A DNA stretch of 60,000 nt from Strigamia acuminata (GCA_949358305.1 OX442315.1:30780427-30840426); one strand, 5' to 3'. Positions 1 through 12,352 are shown, counted from the first letter of the stretch. The notes: generated by a model from the sequence alone, not told the origin. Numbers and translations: made by a program.

Positions 1-3000
1 TAATTGGTTACCACTGTGAGCAATGAGTATTTCTAAACGTTCTGACAGCATAATATTCCGTCTCATTTATTCCTTTCATTAAAAAACCACATTTCGCAAG
101 ATTAAAAAAACGTTTTTACAGCATCATTTCCCTTTAAGGTCGAGTCTAGTCTACCTGTGAGTGAAGCCAATCATCGTAAGAAAAAAAAAAGTGCGCACCG
201 GGCGAAAGTGAACAACTGTACGATGTATTTTCCACAAGAAAAATAATATACAATAAGGGGTTTCATAAATGATGCACTGAAGGCGCTGAAGTGATTATGA
301 CGATTATTCTGCTGAAGCAATTATCATGTGACATTCATGGGCAAAAAAATGTGTATTTTTTTAAACGACATTTTTTAACCGAAAAAAAAAATATCAACTG
401 TGCGCCACTAACAGAAATACGAACGTAAACATAGTTTCCCACTGCATGGATCCATTTCCACGTAAAAACATGCGTATTAAGCTTTTAGCATAAAGATGTT
501 TTCTTTATTTTCCTTCAACATATTACCATGACAATAAAGTAGAAGATATTTGCACTGTAAAATTTTCCAATCAAATTTCCTAAATCGTAAAACCGCCTTT
601 AGAGTATAAAGTCCACTACACCATCCTTTTTTCATCAAGTTCAGCACTCAAAGTCCTCAAAATCTTGTGGCTACATAAAAAAAAAAGATAAGAGAAGACT
701 AGGAGGAAGAGAAAAAAGATACTTAACACCAATCCCTACTTTGCACAAAACCCCAGGTGAGCAGATTACGTCCGACGACGAAATCGGCGAATGCTGCCAA
801 CCAGAGATACCCCAATGCCATCATTCACAAGCGCAGCTTCAAGTCATCTTAACCTTCCAACCAGAAAGTTCCCTGCTGACTCACTAAAAGCATCAATTTC
901 CGCGCGGTAGTAGATCACTACTTCAACTGCCGGCAATATTAATAAATCATTGTAATAAATGCAATTTAACTAAGTAGAAGAAGTAAATTACACTTAAATT
1001 GCTAAAAAATAAATAAATAAGCAGCAGGTGGTAGATTTATACCAAATTAAAACACATTTCAGAGCCACGAAAACATCCAATGGAATTGTTTGTCTGTGGT
1101 TGGGAATAAAATTGTCTCTAGTTACGGTGAATTTATGTAAATTTCTGCTGCAAAGCCTCGGCATGTTGGGGAAACGCAGTTTACACTTGCATGCTGCATG
1201 TTGCGGAGTAATTAAATAATAAATTAGTACATTATTAAATATTTGTCGTTGCACGTTAAGCACATCACTTTTGGCAGTTTTAATATTTTATACAAAATAA
1301 TTTTGTTAATTTTCCAAAACTTGATAACCTTTGATAGCCTTATTAGTTATTAGTGCTGTGTGTACTCTTGTGTACTCTTAAATTAATTTTTTTAGTGTTC
1401 GGCGAGTCATAATTGTGTTACTTCATAAATTTTTTTATTGTCGGTTTTCTTAACTTCTTTGCCAGATATTGTATTTCCCCTGTAAACACCAAACACTATG
1501 ACATGTCGTTTTTTTGTCGGGAATCGATACCAAGTTGTGTAATTGCGCTATCAATTATGTTCGTGGCTTCTGGATATGATTCAAATGAGTGGATTTTACA
1601 GACCAAAAAATCGAAATCCATTCGCAAATGCGAGAAAATCGCGCTTGTCAAAACATTTCGTGACTTAAAAAATGTGGAGAATTCAAAACTCTTCCAACTA
1701 AATCAAAGCTAATCAGTTGACTAGAAACTGAATCTCCACACGGACTCAGCCAATAAAAATGAAAATATGTAGATTAAAAGCGAAACACAAGTTTAGTGAT
1801 TCTGCAAATGCCATTTACTCGCAATTGAGCACGGAACTCGAACCTCGTGCAAACGTTAAAGTTGCTTGGATTATTTTGGTGCGCATTACGCCGTACGTAT
1901 ATCATCCGGTCATACTAAAATCCAGATTCTCAAGCGCAATTTTCCCCTATACGCGCACGGAATTCGACTATTGTGCAAATGCTAAAGTTGTTCAGCATGA
2001 TGAGGATCATTTTGGTCAGTAACATAACGTAAACCACTCATATTAAATTGATGGTCATGGACATCGATTTTGATTTAGCACTACCATGTGTGGAATTCTG
2101 CCCATACTTAAATATTTAAAATAAAAATAATAATAATATTGTCTAATATGAATGCCATTCACAGCAATTTGGTAATGTGCAAGTTCAACGTACTGCAATA
2201 AATAACAACTAATCTTTTGACCTGTTTGATCTGCAATTCATAGTTGATAACAGATTGGTGAAAATCGCGATGTTGAAAGTCCCTAGCACAGACTGTAAGA
2301 CCCAAAGGTGCCGTTATTTTTCAATGTGGATATGAATGCAATATGGTCAGCAACATATTGCACAGCATAAAAGATTTACCGCAGTGTTTGCAAAATGTCG
2401 TTAAAAATTGCGATTTGTCTGAAAATTACAGTTTTTCTTGTTTTAAATGCGATTTCTCAACATTAACACGTTTTCATGATAGAAAAATGTTGCAAAAATA
2501 ATTTTACGACATCAAAATGTTAATTTCACTGACAGTTCAATTTGTTTATCTTGATTCTCCTGGCAAGAAACGACGTTTTAATTATCTCAAAATTCAATAA
2601 AGCAAAAATCAGTTTCTTGAAAATGAAAAACTCTATCCGCCACATCTTTTCTTTCTAAATTAAATTCTCATTTCTTGTTTCAAAATTCGGCGCTATCAAG
2701 TTGTGGCATATCAGATGAACTCTATACTTTCTGTTCACTTCACTTCCTAACAAATTAAGTCATTTTATTACGAAATTGCACGCAACGTGTAAAACGCGTT
2801 CCCGTTTCACACTTTCCAAATGCACTCCGGGAGATTAAAACAACATAATACTGAAATTGAAATGTGAAATCGAGATTTGAATTGCGCAGTGCAAAACAGA
2901 TTAGAGACACCCTTGGCAGCGAATCTCGAACAATTTTAAAGCCAATAACGACTGATCGATGTGCATTACTCAATAAGAAAGTTTACCAAGAAATCTTCCA

Positions 3001-3574
3001 AAAACAAAAAAAAACAATCCTCCCAACAAAATCTCGTCCATCACATGCACCAACCACATTTTAGCAATTTATTCCCGTGTTTATGTTTTCCTCGTGTTTG
3101 TTTTGTCTACGGAAGTAACGTCACATTCAGAAACACGTACCGCGAGAAATGTGAAAATGTTTCTATTTTCGACCGCACCTAGTGTTTGTGTAACTGAATG
3201 TACTGTTTCCATTTCCCAAAATAATCTTTATTTTTAGCTAATTTACCAAAAATAAAGTGAACGTCCTTTAACAACGGACAGCTGAATAAGTCGCTTCCGT
3301 TTTGCTCGCAAGCAATTCAAAGCTTCGGCAATGCTTGACCAATTCCTCGTTGACCTTCACCAAGAGGCCATTTTGCCGCCCTCAATTGATTTCTAATTAA
3401 CTACTACTAATTAAGAAGAATGGGTTACTAGCAAACGAGAAAAGCGTAAATTATACCCCAGTTGGTTTGATTAATGCCGAGCCAAACAACTTCAACTTAC
3501 ATTCTAGTGGCGACCTTAGCTAATCATTTATTGATCCCTGCGAGAGAATTCAAGTAGAAAGTGACTCCACTTAC
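1..3574. other. Gene-poor A+T-rich stretch downstream of the NOS1AP exon
   Basis: Mostly A+T-rich sequence with homopolymers and no coding exon I can recognise. It lies on the 3' side of the minus-strand NOS1AP exon, so it is probably intron of that gene. I looked for the next conserved NOS1AP exon, a lysine-rich beta-strand of the PTB domain, and did not find it; it probably lies left of the window. A block of higher GC at about 600-890 is open on the plus strand without an ATG and is described under findings. Confidence 0.5.
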
Positions 3575-3646
3575 CCTAATACGTCTCATAGCTGCCACAA
3601 TTTCCACTCTGCTGCTCGGTCTGGGCACATCGAGAGAACCAATGTA
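3575..3646 (-). CDS. NOS1AP: NOS1AP/CAPON-like adaptor, exon 2 (PTB domain start), partial gene
   Basis: This is a single 72-nt exon of 24 codons, phase 0 on both sides. Its acceptor is a poly-T run plus AG and its donor is AGG/GTAAGT. It encodes a peptide starting [17 protein letters not shown] and ending AAMRRIR. This corresponds to the first strand and helix of the PTB/PID domain of NOS1AP (CAPON), the adaptor linking neuronal nitric oxide synthase and other partners. From memory it is nearly identical to the vertebrate exon, and that exon also has 24 codons with the same limits. The first coding exon, normally about 35 residues, should lie at higher coordinates and was not found up to about 25 kb. 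The following exon was not found to the left. The gene is therefore only partly in the window, with very long introns. The family identity is strong; the full gene structure is inferred. Confidence 0.9.
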
Positions 3647-4318
3647 CTAAAAAAAAAAAAAAAAGGGAGAAACGTGTGATTAAAAATCTTTTTGAATGGT
3701 CAATAAAGAAAATACAGTTAAAGAAATAATCTCAGCACTGGTTAATAATCTTTCTACGTTATTTGAAGTCGGAAAGATTTTATTGGTCGTGAATTTCGGT
3801 GTAGCTGGACTTTCCTTTACAAATGGATTTTCTGGGTAGTGCAAATTGATTTCCTCGTATTTAATTGGAATTGATAACACCGTACCGATCTGAAAAAGTT
3901 CGATATAAGGTTTACTTTCGCTTGAATTCAAATTCAATTTGAATCAGGTTTAAAAAACTACCGGTAAGTGTTTTTTTAAAGCTTCATCCATACTTATTTT
4001 TAGTAAAAGCAGAAAGTAAACGTCGAAAGTTAAAAACAGGAAAGCAGTGTTCATTATTCCAAATTAAAATGAAGAATAACACTAAATTTGTTCCAAAACA
4101 CTCAAGTTTAATGACGGTATGTCTTTCCGTTTCAGTAGTCTGCGCACCGTGTCAGCAAAAATTATAACGTTATCCGATTCGCGGTTTATATCTAATGACT
4201 TTCGTTTTAGGTTTATCTTAATAGTGCATCCCAAAACTCCAATGTTAAGTCAAGCATTTTCAGTCGTTTGTGCTACTAACGCCTAATACAGGACCTTTGA
4301 ATTGTACCCAATTCACTC
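3647..4318. other. Probable NOS1AP intron, nothing recognised
   Basis: A+T-rich sequence 5' of the NOS1AP exon. It contains only short, unconvincing open frames and a few poly-A/T runs. Confidence 0.5.
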
Positions 4319-4590
4319 ACAAGGGGAGCGCACCAATTAGACTCTTCGGTCATGACCAAAATTTTTGCGGAATTTATTTACCTCAAACAGGTAAATAAGC
4401 TGCCCAAATGTTTTTATGCCATGAACAGGCAGAAAGAAAAAAATCAAACATTAAATTCGGACTCTTTCTATGGTGATAATACACTTTTGGATGTAATTAG
4501 ACTTGTGGAGGAATATTGTAAACAACTGTTGCTAGGTAAAAAATAGATCCAAGATCCAGGTTGAATTTTATCATTTGATATTCAATAGTA
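4319..4590 (+). repeat. Dispersed repeat, copy 1 (second copy at 10.8-11.1 kb)
   Basis: The stretch opens with CACAAGGGGAGCGCACCAAT and closes around GTTGCTAGGTAAAAAATAG, followed by a TCCAAGATCCA segment. A diverged copy with the same start, the same end and the same order lies at 10824-11092. The ends are well conserved and the middle is poorly conserved. No terminal inverted repeats or target-site duplication were seen. This is an unclassified interspersed element. Confidence 0.6.
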
Positions 4591-5793
4591 TACCTTAACA
4601 CGAGTTGATATACTTGAATGAAACTCGTGCCTTAAGATAGCATAAGTATTAATTAACCCTGGTTTCCCGTATTCAAAAATTGTCTAGAAACACGACGAAA
4701 CTAGTGAAACAACCTTACTACAACCCTCCAAAGGTCGTGCTATTTAGGGTCAAAATGAAACTTTACATGAGATTCTCGTGTTAATTCTCGTGGCAACACA
4801 ATCACATTGCGCTTTTTAGAACTGCGCCTTCTGATTTCCAACAAAAATCACCTCTTAATACGACGAAACACACGACCCTCTTACGGTCATACTATTTTTA
4901 TCACGTAGCAAACGGTCAACACGGAATATTACAAGAAATTCTCATGTTAAATCTCTTAACATGATGTAATACGACCGTGCAATGCTTTATTTGCTTTTTT
5001 TGGCGCCAACTTCATATTTTTATAGCCAACCAACCAAAAACATGATTTAACATAAAAATTGCAATAAAAAAGTATTCCCAAGCGTGTCATCGTTGCGGCA
5101 GAGGCGACATTGATGTAAACTCAGAGACACTTTAAAAAACCAATATTTGAAACGAACTGGTGAACAGAATCTAGATGCATTCAGTTTTAAATTCACAACT
5201 AGTTCATTTTCACGCAACTTTTGCCATGAAATTGCTTAATCTTAACAGTAATCGAAAACTAAACAAAATGAAAATTATTCAATTATGCGACAACACGGAA
5301 AATCTTAATCTTAACTAAACAACATTATTCTCGACTAAATTACACTAAACCAACAGTTTTAACAAGTCCAGGTGGCCTCCAAGGTAAAATCTTGGACCAC
5401 CTATAAAACCACCACCTGAAAATACATTTAGAGATAAGCAAAAAAAGAAAAGAAAAAAAAGAATCAACTAAAATAAAGCCAAGATAAACCAAGAATCTTG
5501 ATCACACACAATACATCTCTATTTTCCACCCGTGGGACAAACCAGTTGTCAAGAGACAACTGAAATGTCAAGAACACTTGGCTGGTTTCACCAAGTAATT
5601 TGATTGATTCAATAAAGTTTTTATTTGGCTTCAAATGTAATCATTGGGAGAAATAATAGTCACTGATATCCACCAGCAGTTCTAAATTGCAAAACAAATT
5701 ATTTTTTGTTGTTAAATTTATTCGACTTATTGAAATTACTTTTTATTGTCAAATGTATCAGGTTTATTGAAATTAATGTTCAAAAATATAAAA
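4591..5793. other. Unannotated A+T-rich spacer
   Basis: No gene was recognised. Around 4690-4980 two blocks each carry ACGACGAAAC followed about 100 bases later by a TTCTCRTGTTAA-type motif, suggesting an old and much-decayed duplication. Confidence 0.4.
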
Positions 5794-5974
5794 TGTTGGA
5801 ATATCAAACATTCCCACCATCTTGTAATTTGTCACTAGTTGTCAATCAAACCCCATTGGTCAGATTCATCCAAAAATGACCATTGTATTTTATGGGTATA
5901 TAAACCCCAAGTGTTAAAATAAAGATTAATTCAGTCTTGAAGTCTCTTGTTGCATTGACTCCTTCGTTTCAACA
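5794..5974 (+). mobile_element. Candidate solo LTR (short Ty3/Gypsy- or BEL-type)
   Basis: This 181-bp unit starts TGTTGG and ends CAACA, giving the 5'-TG...CA-3' ends and short inverted repeat typical of LTRs. Inside, in the right order, are a TATA box (GGGTATATAAACCCC, about 5894) and an AATAAA-like poly(A) signal about 25 bases later, followed by a T-rich tail. No primer-binding site, polypurine tract or second LTR was seen, so it would be a solo LTR. The five bases on each side do not match, so the target duplication is lost or the limits are slightly off. Confidence 0.55.
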
Positions 5975-6007
5975 TAACTTCATAAAACTTCATCTTTTTC
6001 CTTATTT
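5975..6007. other. Short spacer between the LTR and the LINE-like 3' end
   Basis: A T-rich linker with no feature of its own. Confidence 0.3.
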
Positions 6008-6612
6008 AAAAAAAAGTAATAATGATAATAATAAACTTTATTTCCTTTAAGTACACAGTCCTAGGCCATTAGCCAGATAGACCGCCACCAGTAGTCGAAT
6101 CGTACTTTATACTTGTACAATATTCAAATAAAACATAACCAACTTAATTTAAGCTCATACAAACTACTCGTATCAGTATATCGAGAACAAAAACAAACAA
6201 ACGAAAAAAAAAAAAAAAAAATCCCCCACATTACATCAGAGGATCAGTTCATTATTACGTCAAACCAGCCACCAGCCCACGGACGGAGCAGCCAAAGAAG
6301 CCCACTGCATCATCGTTTACTGTACAGTACATGGCATTAGCACGTCATCTTATCCCTCATATACACCATAAGAGGCAACAACAGAGGGGTATCACAGTAT
6401 AGTCCAAAAGGTCGTCACACAACATTATACAAGATAAGACAAGACAAGGGGAGTCATGCTGGCCTAAAATCTTCACTACACTATCTACAAACTCCACTCC
6501 TTAATTTTCTTCATATATCCTGGTACATTCCTTTCTCGTATATCGAACAAACACTCGAGTATTCTGTCAAGTCCAGCATGGACTATCCAGAGGACTCGAC
6601 GTCCGGCCCTTC
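6008..6612 (-). mobile_element. 3' fragment of a non-LTR (LINE-like) retrotransposon
   Basis: On the minus strand this reads as an open frame of 41 codons (6610-6485). It contains VHAGLDRILECLFDIRERN and ends KKIKEWSL-stop. About 430 bases of 3' UTR follow, finishing in GGAAATAAAGTTTATTATTA, a TTA-type simple repeat and a poly-A tract on that strand. Such a tail is typical of Jockey/CR1/RTE-like elements. The frame is cut by a TGA at 6611-6613, consistent with 5' truncation. No reverse transcriptase motif is present, so the assignment rests on the tail architecture. It could instead be the last exon of an unrecognised gene. Confidence 0.45.
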
Positions 6613-9600
6613 AAACACCATAAATCACCCCCGGTAATAACGTCGACACAGAAAAAGAAAACTTATACCTAGCATAATTTGAACAAAGCCACCAGAATAA
6701 TTCAAGATTGAACGAGTACAAACTATAAATAAAAAGTTAAAACTATCTTGCAAGCGTGGAGTGATTTCTGACCACAACGTAATCGGTAGGACTAATATCT
6801 TTGGTTGCTGTAAATTTGTGGATGCAACAATAAAAACCCGTTTAATACTACAAGGCTTCAATGCCTGGTTCAAGTACATAAGGTAACATAATTCAAAAAA
6901 ACCGAAACTCAAATCTAACGTTGTGTACAGGACCGGTGCGACACATATTTCCACCTGAGGCGAGCAAGGCATACGCCGTCCTTTTGAACAGTAAACAATT
7001 TTTTTGTTGAAAAATATCGGTTTGTGCGCTCACCCCTCGCGCTGGGCCTGGTTGTGTATGGAAACTTGCATGCACAAAACATAAAACACTAATTGCAATT
7101 ACCAACAGTTGCAAGAAATATTTTGCACTAAACTACTCAAAATCGCACAACGAAACCTAATAAACCAGTAATAAACTCCACCAATTTGCACAGTTTCAAC
7201 TTTAATAAAAATACAAAAACGAAAACGCAGCATTACGGCCATTGGTGCTCAAACAAATGCAGTGAAGTTAACTTCAAGGCGGTGCATTTCTTTTTTATCT
7301 TCTCTTTTTCCTTTTCTATTTTATTTTGTTCACTGGCAACAGTGGAAATTCCTTTCCAATTCCACCCCAAATCAAATCAATTTCCGCTTCTGCTCATTTT
7401 CGTCCCCAATTACCAACTAGAGAAATAGCACCAACATTTTTAAACTCACCCCTTGGGGATCAAGGGTCCTCTTTTCACCTAACCCTCATCCTTTCTCCTC
7501 ACTCGTTTCTCCGTCTTCAAATTCCCAATTGTCGATCGATTCAATCATCTCACTTGAGACCTTCTCAAACAGCAGAAACACAAAAGAAATTTCAAAAAAA
7601 AAATAAATAAAAAATAAAAATTTCTTTCAACTTTCATTTCAGCAATCAATACCGGAACAAATGCAATATTAAATGTTGCCCCCAACACTTCGCTGCAAGA
7701 AAAAAAAGTAATAGTGAAATAAAAATCAAATTGCGTACAGAAAGAAAAGTTTCAGATCCTCTTAGCTGTTTCCAGGAATTTAAAAGTTTTCCACATTTAA
7801 TAATTAAAGTCCTTCGTTTGATGGCAATGAAATTTAAGCAAATTTTCAAAATTAGCAAAGCTTTTCCACTTTAATTTGTTTAGCTCATTATCAAACTAAT
7901 CTGTAGTTGGACTGATAGCCGCTGTGCACAACTTCGTAGTCGACTTTAATGTGATTGATTGAGTTCACCTTACCACTATCATGACTACAAAATGCAGAAA
8001 GATAATTGGCAATGTGAGAAGCGTCTGCTACATTTTTTTGGCCTCATCACATTTGCAGAGAAGAGAACTGTGAAAAACAACAGCCCACCCAATCTTGTTG
8101 TTTGTTTTGGGACGTCACTTCAAGCATGCCAAAACACATACATGTGAAATGTATTGTATTAGAAAACAACCACAAGTGTTCTGAACTTCTCTATTGTCTT
8201 CTAAGGCCATTTTGTTAACCTCGTTTCCGTACGAAAATTTATTTGAGACTAAGGCACATTCGTGAAGTCATGCATAACTTGCAGTTAAAGATGTTTTGTC
8301 GTTTGTCGCCCACTGCGACTGAAAACAGACAAAATCGGTCGCCATTTTTCAAGCATTTAACAGCGGTACCGGTAACATGTCGAATTTGCAGACCCCGATG
8401 CTAAATAAGTTAAATTCCGATAAAACAGCACAAACATTTTTGTTAAAAAATAAGAAAAAAAAATAATTGGGAGTGCTTTTTCACGGCACGTGTCACGTTG
8501 GACGCCTGACTTCTTCATGTGGGCGAGTTTGGATCAAGTCCAAATCACTCAATGGATAACAAGTTTACTGCTTGCTGTGTTTACAAGACACTTTGGAAAC
8601 TTGACTCCATCTTAATGACCCCCTACACTCATTCAACACCTGTTTCTAATTTATAAACTGTGTCAATATATTTATATATTTAAAAATGAACATTTAATCA
8701 AAGCACAACACCCTGACATACTTTTTAAAATTCAACGATTAACTGCAAGGAAAAACCAAAAAATTCGTTAACTTTTGACTGCTCATTTATATCACTGACA
8801 TTTATTGCAGTTGAAATAAATCTCAGTGTTTCAACAATACTTGAAAACTTCACGCACAGTCCCTTTAAAAACCTCCCTTTGGCCTATACTGTAAAAGTCA
8901 CATTTATTATCATTTATTTGCTCGGAATAAAACGTAATTTCACAAAATTGTCATTAAAATCAGCAAAGCTACTTCTAACTAATAGTGAAACTCGCCATTA
9001 AATTGCCTCTGCAATTCCCCCGTAGCTTCCGAACAGCAAAGATTGGTGTTAATCCTTTCCCTCTAACATTACATTAGCTATTAACATTTTCCCCCCTTAT
9101 TCGGTTAAAGCAGAACCTTAATTACTGGGTTCGGTAATATCGCAATCAGCGCTGAAAATAAGGGGTTTCATTAATAAAGGGAATTTTTTAAATTTTAAAG
9201 CTTTTAACAATTTTTCCCTTTTGAATTTGCCACGTGCTATCAGTTCCACCAATCATGTGCATAATTGTGAAAACACAAAAGGGAAAAATTGCAAAATCAC
9301 AAAATCAAGAAAAATGTAGTTTTTACAATTTTGGCAAACGATTTCGAGACTCGTCAACTTTTTATTTTTTCTGTATCACGTTTTATAATTGTGGTTGTGG
9401 GGAGTCTTTTGACGATTTTAAGAATATTGGAATCGCACAAATGCAAAATCCTGTAATTGAATTTGATGCCATCAAAAATGATTGATTTAGTGATTAATAT
9501 ACAAAATCAGAAAATTACAGAATCGTGCATATAATTGTAAGCGATAATTTTGAATTAAAAGTACCCGTGTATGAAATTTAAGCAAGTCATCAAACTTTCT

Positions 9601-10361
9601 GATGCCATTAACCAATCAAACAGAGCTGGTCCCTATGCCATTTTTGTGAAAGTAGATTCCACCAAGCAATAACCAATAACGTAGAATTGGCTGAACTGAA
9701 TAATAGATGAATCAGAGGAGAACTTCATAATGAAATTTTTCATTTTTGCGGGGATCAAGAGTCGTCTGTCTACTTATGCAAAAACCTCAATCCTCTTGAG
9801 ACACCCATATGATTACTACAAGAATCGTGTAACTGGTTCGACTATAACTCGAAAATTTGTCACTCCAAAGACACGTTTGAGCGCGGGAGCGCACATCTAA
9901 TGCGACAACAGTGTACCGCGACAAGCCATCCCAAAAAAATGGTTAGCCGTTTTTAGGAATTAGAAAAAGAAAAACCCAAAATACATGTAGTCGCAGTTTC
10001 CCAAGTCGCGGTAGATAGTATCGCACTAGATGCGAACAATCTAGCAACTGAAAATGATTAACTATTGCGTTGCCACGCTACAATAAAACAACTTTTTTGA
10101 GACCCGGAAAATCCACTATAAGACGTTAATAATTTAGTGTACCCATTTTTAATCACTTCCAAATTACAGCAAAACAACCGGAAATTAATTTCATCATACT
10201 AATTAAAACTTTAAACAATTTACTTCATAAAAAAATTGTTGTGCTCAAGATAAGCTCCGCATATTGTCTTGCAAATGTCTTGGAAACAGAGGAATTCAAA
10301 TCTGTGGGTTGAAAGAGTGTCCCAGCTTCAGTTTTCAAACCATATAGAATTTCATCATTAA
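6613..10361. other. Long A+T-rich gap without a recognised gene
   Basis: Only short open frames of low-complexity composition occur here. A 115-codon minus frame at 6625-6972 lacks domain features. No transposon ends were found. It probably lies within a NOS1AP intron or the region upstream of that gene. Confidence 0.4.
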
Positions 10362-10735
10362 CCTTCCCATAGCCATGGTGGGTCAAAAAAATTACAGAAG
10401 TGGAAAAATCACTGTAATTATTTTTTTCCTGAAAATTAATTAATGAGGTTAACTTTTATTCCTCAAAAACTTTTTTTTCTTATTTTATGTTGTCTAAATA
10501 CGAATAGTTTTTCAATTATTATTAAGATAATTTAATATTTATAACATAAAACACCCTTAATTGGAGCGTCGTACACTGCTTTGCCATCTGTTTGCACAAG
10601 GTGGCGTATTAAAATTAGTCCTAAAACATGTGCTTTTACCAGGAAAAATGTGATTGTGTAGATGTGCAGAAGGATTTTTGAAAAGAAGGCAGAAATGACT
10701 GCACATGTGTAATATTAGCCATGGCTATGGGAAGG
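10362..10735. mobile_element. piggyBac-type MITE, 374 bp
   Basis: The element is bounded by a perfect 17-bp terminal inverted repeat, CCTTCCCATAGCCATGG on the left and CCATGGCTATGGGAAGG on the right. It is flanked on both sides by TTAA (10358-10361 and 10736-10739), the target-site duplication diagnostic of the piggyBac superfamily. It has no transposase frame, so it is a non-autonomous element moved in trans. Confidence 0.85.
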
Positions 10736-10823
10736 TTAATAGTTTTGTACGTACACCTGGATATCCAGCAAGCACTTTGAAAAAATAAAAATTGTAAGTT
10801 TGAGTATTCTCCAGCCGAAGAAC

Positions 10824-11092
10824 TGACAAGGGGAGAGCACCAATAAGCTATCACAGATTGTTGTAATATTAAACAAGAAGGATTGTTATATCATGCTGAA
10901 TGAGACCCTAAAATAATTTCATTCCATGAACAGCCAACAATGCAAACAATGAGCTGAAAGTTGGCACTATTTTGTCTGTGTATACATCAAATCTGAGCAA
11001 TCAGGCCTAGTGTATGAATACTGTAAACAACAGTTGCTAGGTAAAAAATAGTTCCAAGATCCAAGTTCAATTTTACCATTTGAGATTCAATG
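10824..11092 (+). repeat. Dispersed repeat, copy 2 (first copy at 4.3-4.6 kb)
   Basis: It starts GACAAGGGGAGAGCACCAAT and ends with CAGTTGCTAGGTAAAAAATA, then a TCCAAGATCCAAGTT segment. It is colinear with the copy at 4319-4590. It sits just after the piggyBac MITE and just before a tRNA-like unit, so this area is a nest of insertions. Confidence 0.6.
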
Positions 11093-11181
11093 ATGTCATT
11101 TCCTCTTTTGATATCACATGACATATGACATCAGAACTTCGTTCAACCACATGACTGTCTTCATGAAGACAATAATAGTTT

Positions 11182-11253
11182 GTAGTGGTGGTTCAGTGGT
11201 TAAGGCAATGGACCAGGAATCTTTCCACACAGGTTCAAATCCTGTTGGGTGTG
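11182..11253 (+). repeat. tRNA-Ser-like unit, probably a SINE head or decayed tRNA
   Basis: This 72-nt segment has an A-box-like block (TGGTTCAGTGGTTAAGG) and a B box (GGTTCAAATCC) at tRNA spacing. A short variable arm between an ATGGACC anticodon-stem start and the T arm resembles serine tRNAs. The acceptor stem does not pair (GTAGTGG against a TTGGGTGTG end) and the anticodon stem is mismatched. A functional tRNA is therefore unlikely. The T-rich sequence after it fits a SINE body or tail. Confidence 0.6.
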
Positions 11254-11467
11254 AAAATTTTTACATTTATTTTTTGTTAAATTTTAGCAGTTATTTTAAT
11301 GTTTGTAATTTTATATTTGTTAAAAAATTAAAATTAACCAAATTAAAATTTTCTGGAAACAAATACCGTAAAATTCAGATTCTAAGAAGCACCCCCCACT
11401 TTTAGACATGGATTTTTGGAGGAAAAAAAAATAAACACATTAATTTTTTTTTAGCATTACCAGATAA

Positions 11468-11940
11468 TTAAAATGGTTTAGGTTCCAGAGTTCTGCCCAG
11501 TCCTCTGTAAGCCCTCGTCTGTATTGTCAATTCTTCTTCAATATTATTAAAACTTGAGATAGTTTCTGCATCCCTGTCAACTTTTTCCGCCTCAGAAACC
11601 AATCAATCCAACCCTGGCCGCAAGGCGCCAAACTTATCAGTGCATTGATGCGCCCCAAATTCACCCACTGGCTGTAGAGATGCGAACGGAAAAAGACCAA
11701 TTTTAGCTTTCATGTATTCAGAACGATGCACGACGTCAGAAAACATTAATAAATGCGATTTATCAACTTAAAAAAAATCGCACAAGACGCTAATAGACCA
11801 AGAGCAGGTGCTGCTTGACAGTTTGTCAATATCAGTTACAATACAGTGTCCACTGCGCTACTAATCTGTGCTGGCTCCAAGATATTTTGGCAAATGATGA
11901 AAGATGTCGCCGATTTAGTAAAAACAGTACCACCAGACTT
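11468..11940 (-). pseudogene. Unrecognised broken coding-like region
   Basis: On the minus strand three overlapping open frames follow one another. The first runs up to a stop near 11830. The second is hydrophobic and contains NCQAAPALGLLASCAIFF. The third is open from 11766 to a TAA at 11468 and is interrupted once by TGA at 11603-11605. The third frame contains HRSEYMKAKIGLFPFASLQ, then CTDKFGALRPGLD, then the TGA, then an acidic segment and TRAYRGLGRTLEPKPF. GC is raised against the surroundings. I do not recognise the protein. An old gene copy with two frameshifts and one nonsense codon would explain it; a chance open stretch would too. Confidence 0.3.
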
Positions 11941-12352
11941 ACACGTTAGTAGACGCATTCATAAAGTCATTTGAAGTATTTTCTATTTTTTAAGGCAGTG
12001 TGGCTACGTTTATGACATCAACGTATTACGTTAATGACGCGCTGTGATTGGTTGAGATCTATTGATGTTGGTTCGTTTCCTCAACACACGTTTTCGAGGT
12101 TTTATCTTCTTTTTTTCTTACCCTTAACGCCCCAAACCAAACCTTATTGTTTTTAGCACTGAACAGAGTATCTCAATGCATCTCTCAACCAATCAGAGCG
12201 CGTCATGAAAATAATACGTTTATGTAGTCACTTTTTTAAACCAGTCTAAATGTAAAATTTTACACTTACAATTTTGAATGCGCCTACAATTTACTTAAAC
12301 AATAAAATATTTATTATTTAAATGGTACAAATTTGTAATTACCATATTTTAA

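Noticed and set aside
11182-11253. Functional tRNA-Ser gene
   Set aside because: The acceptor and anticodon stems do not pair; a SINE head or tRNA relic is more likely.
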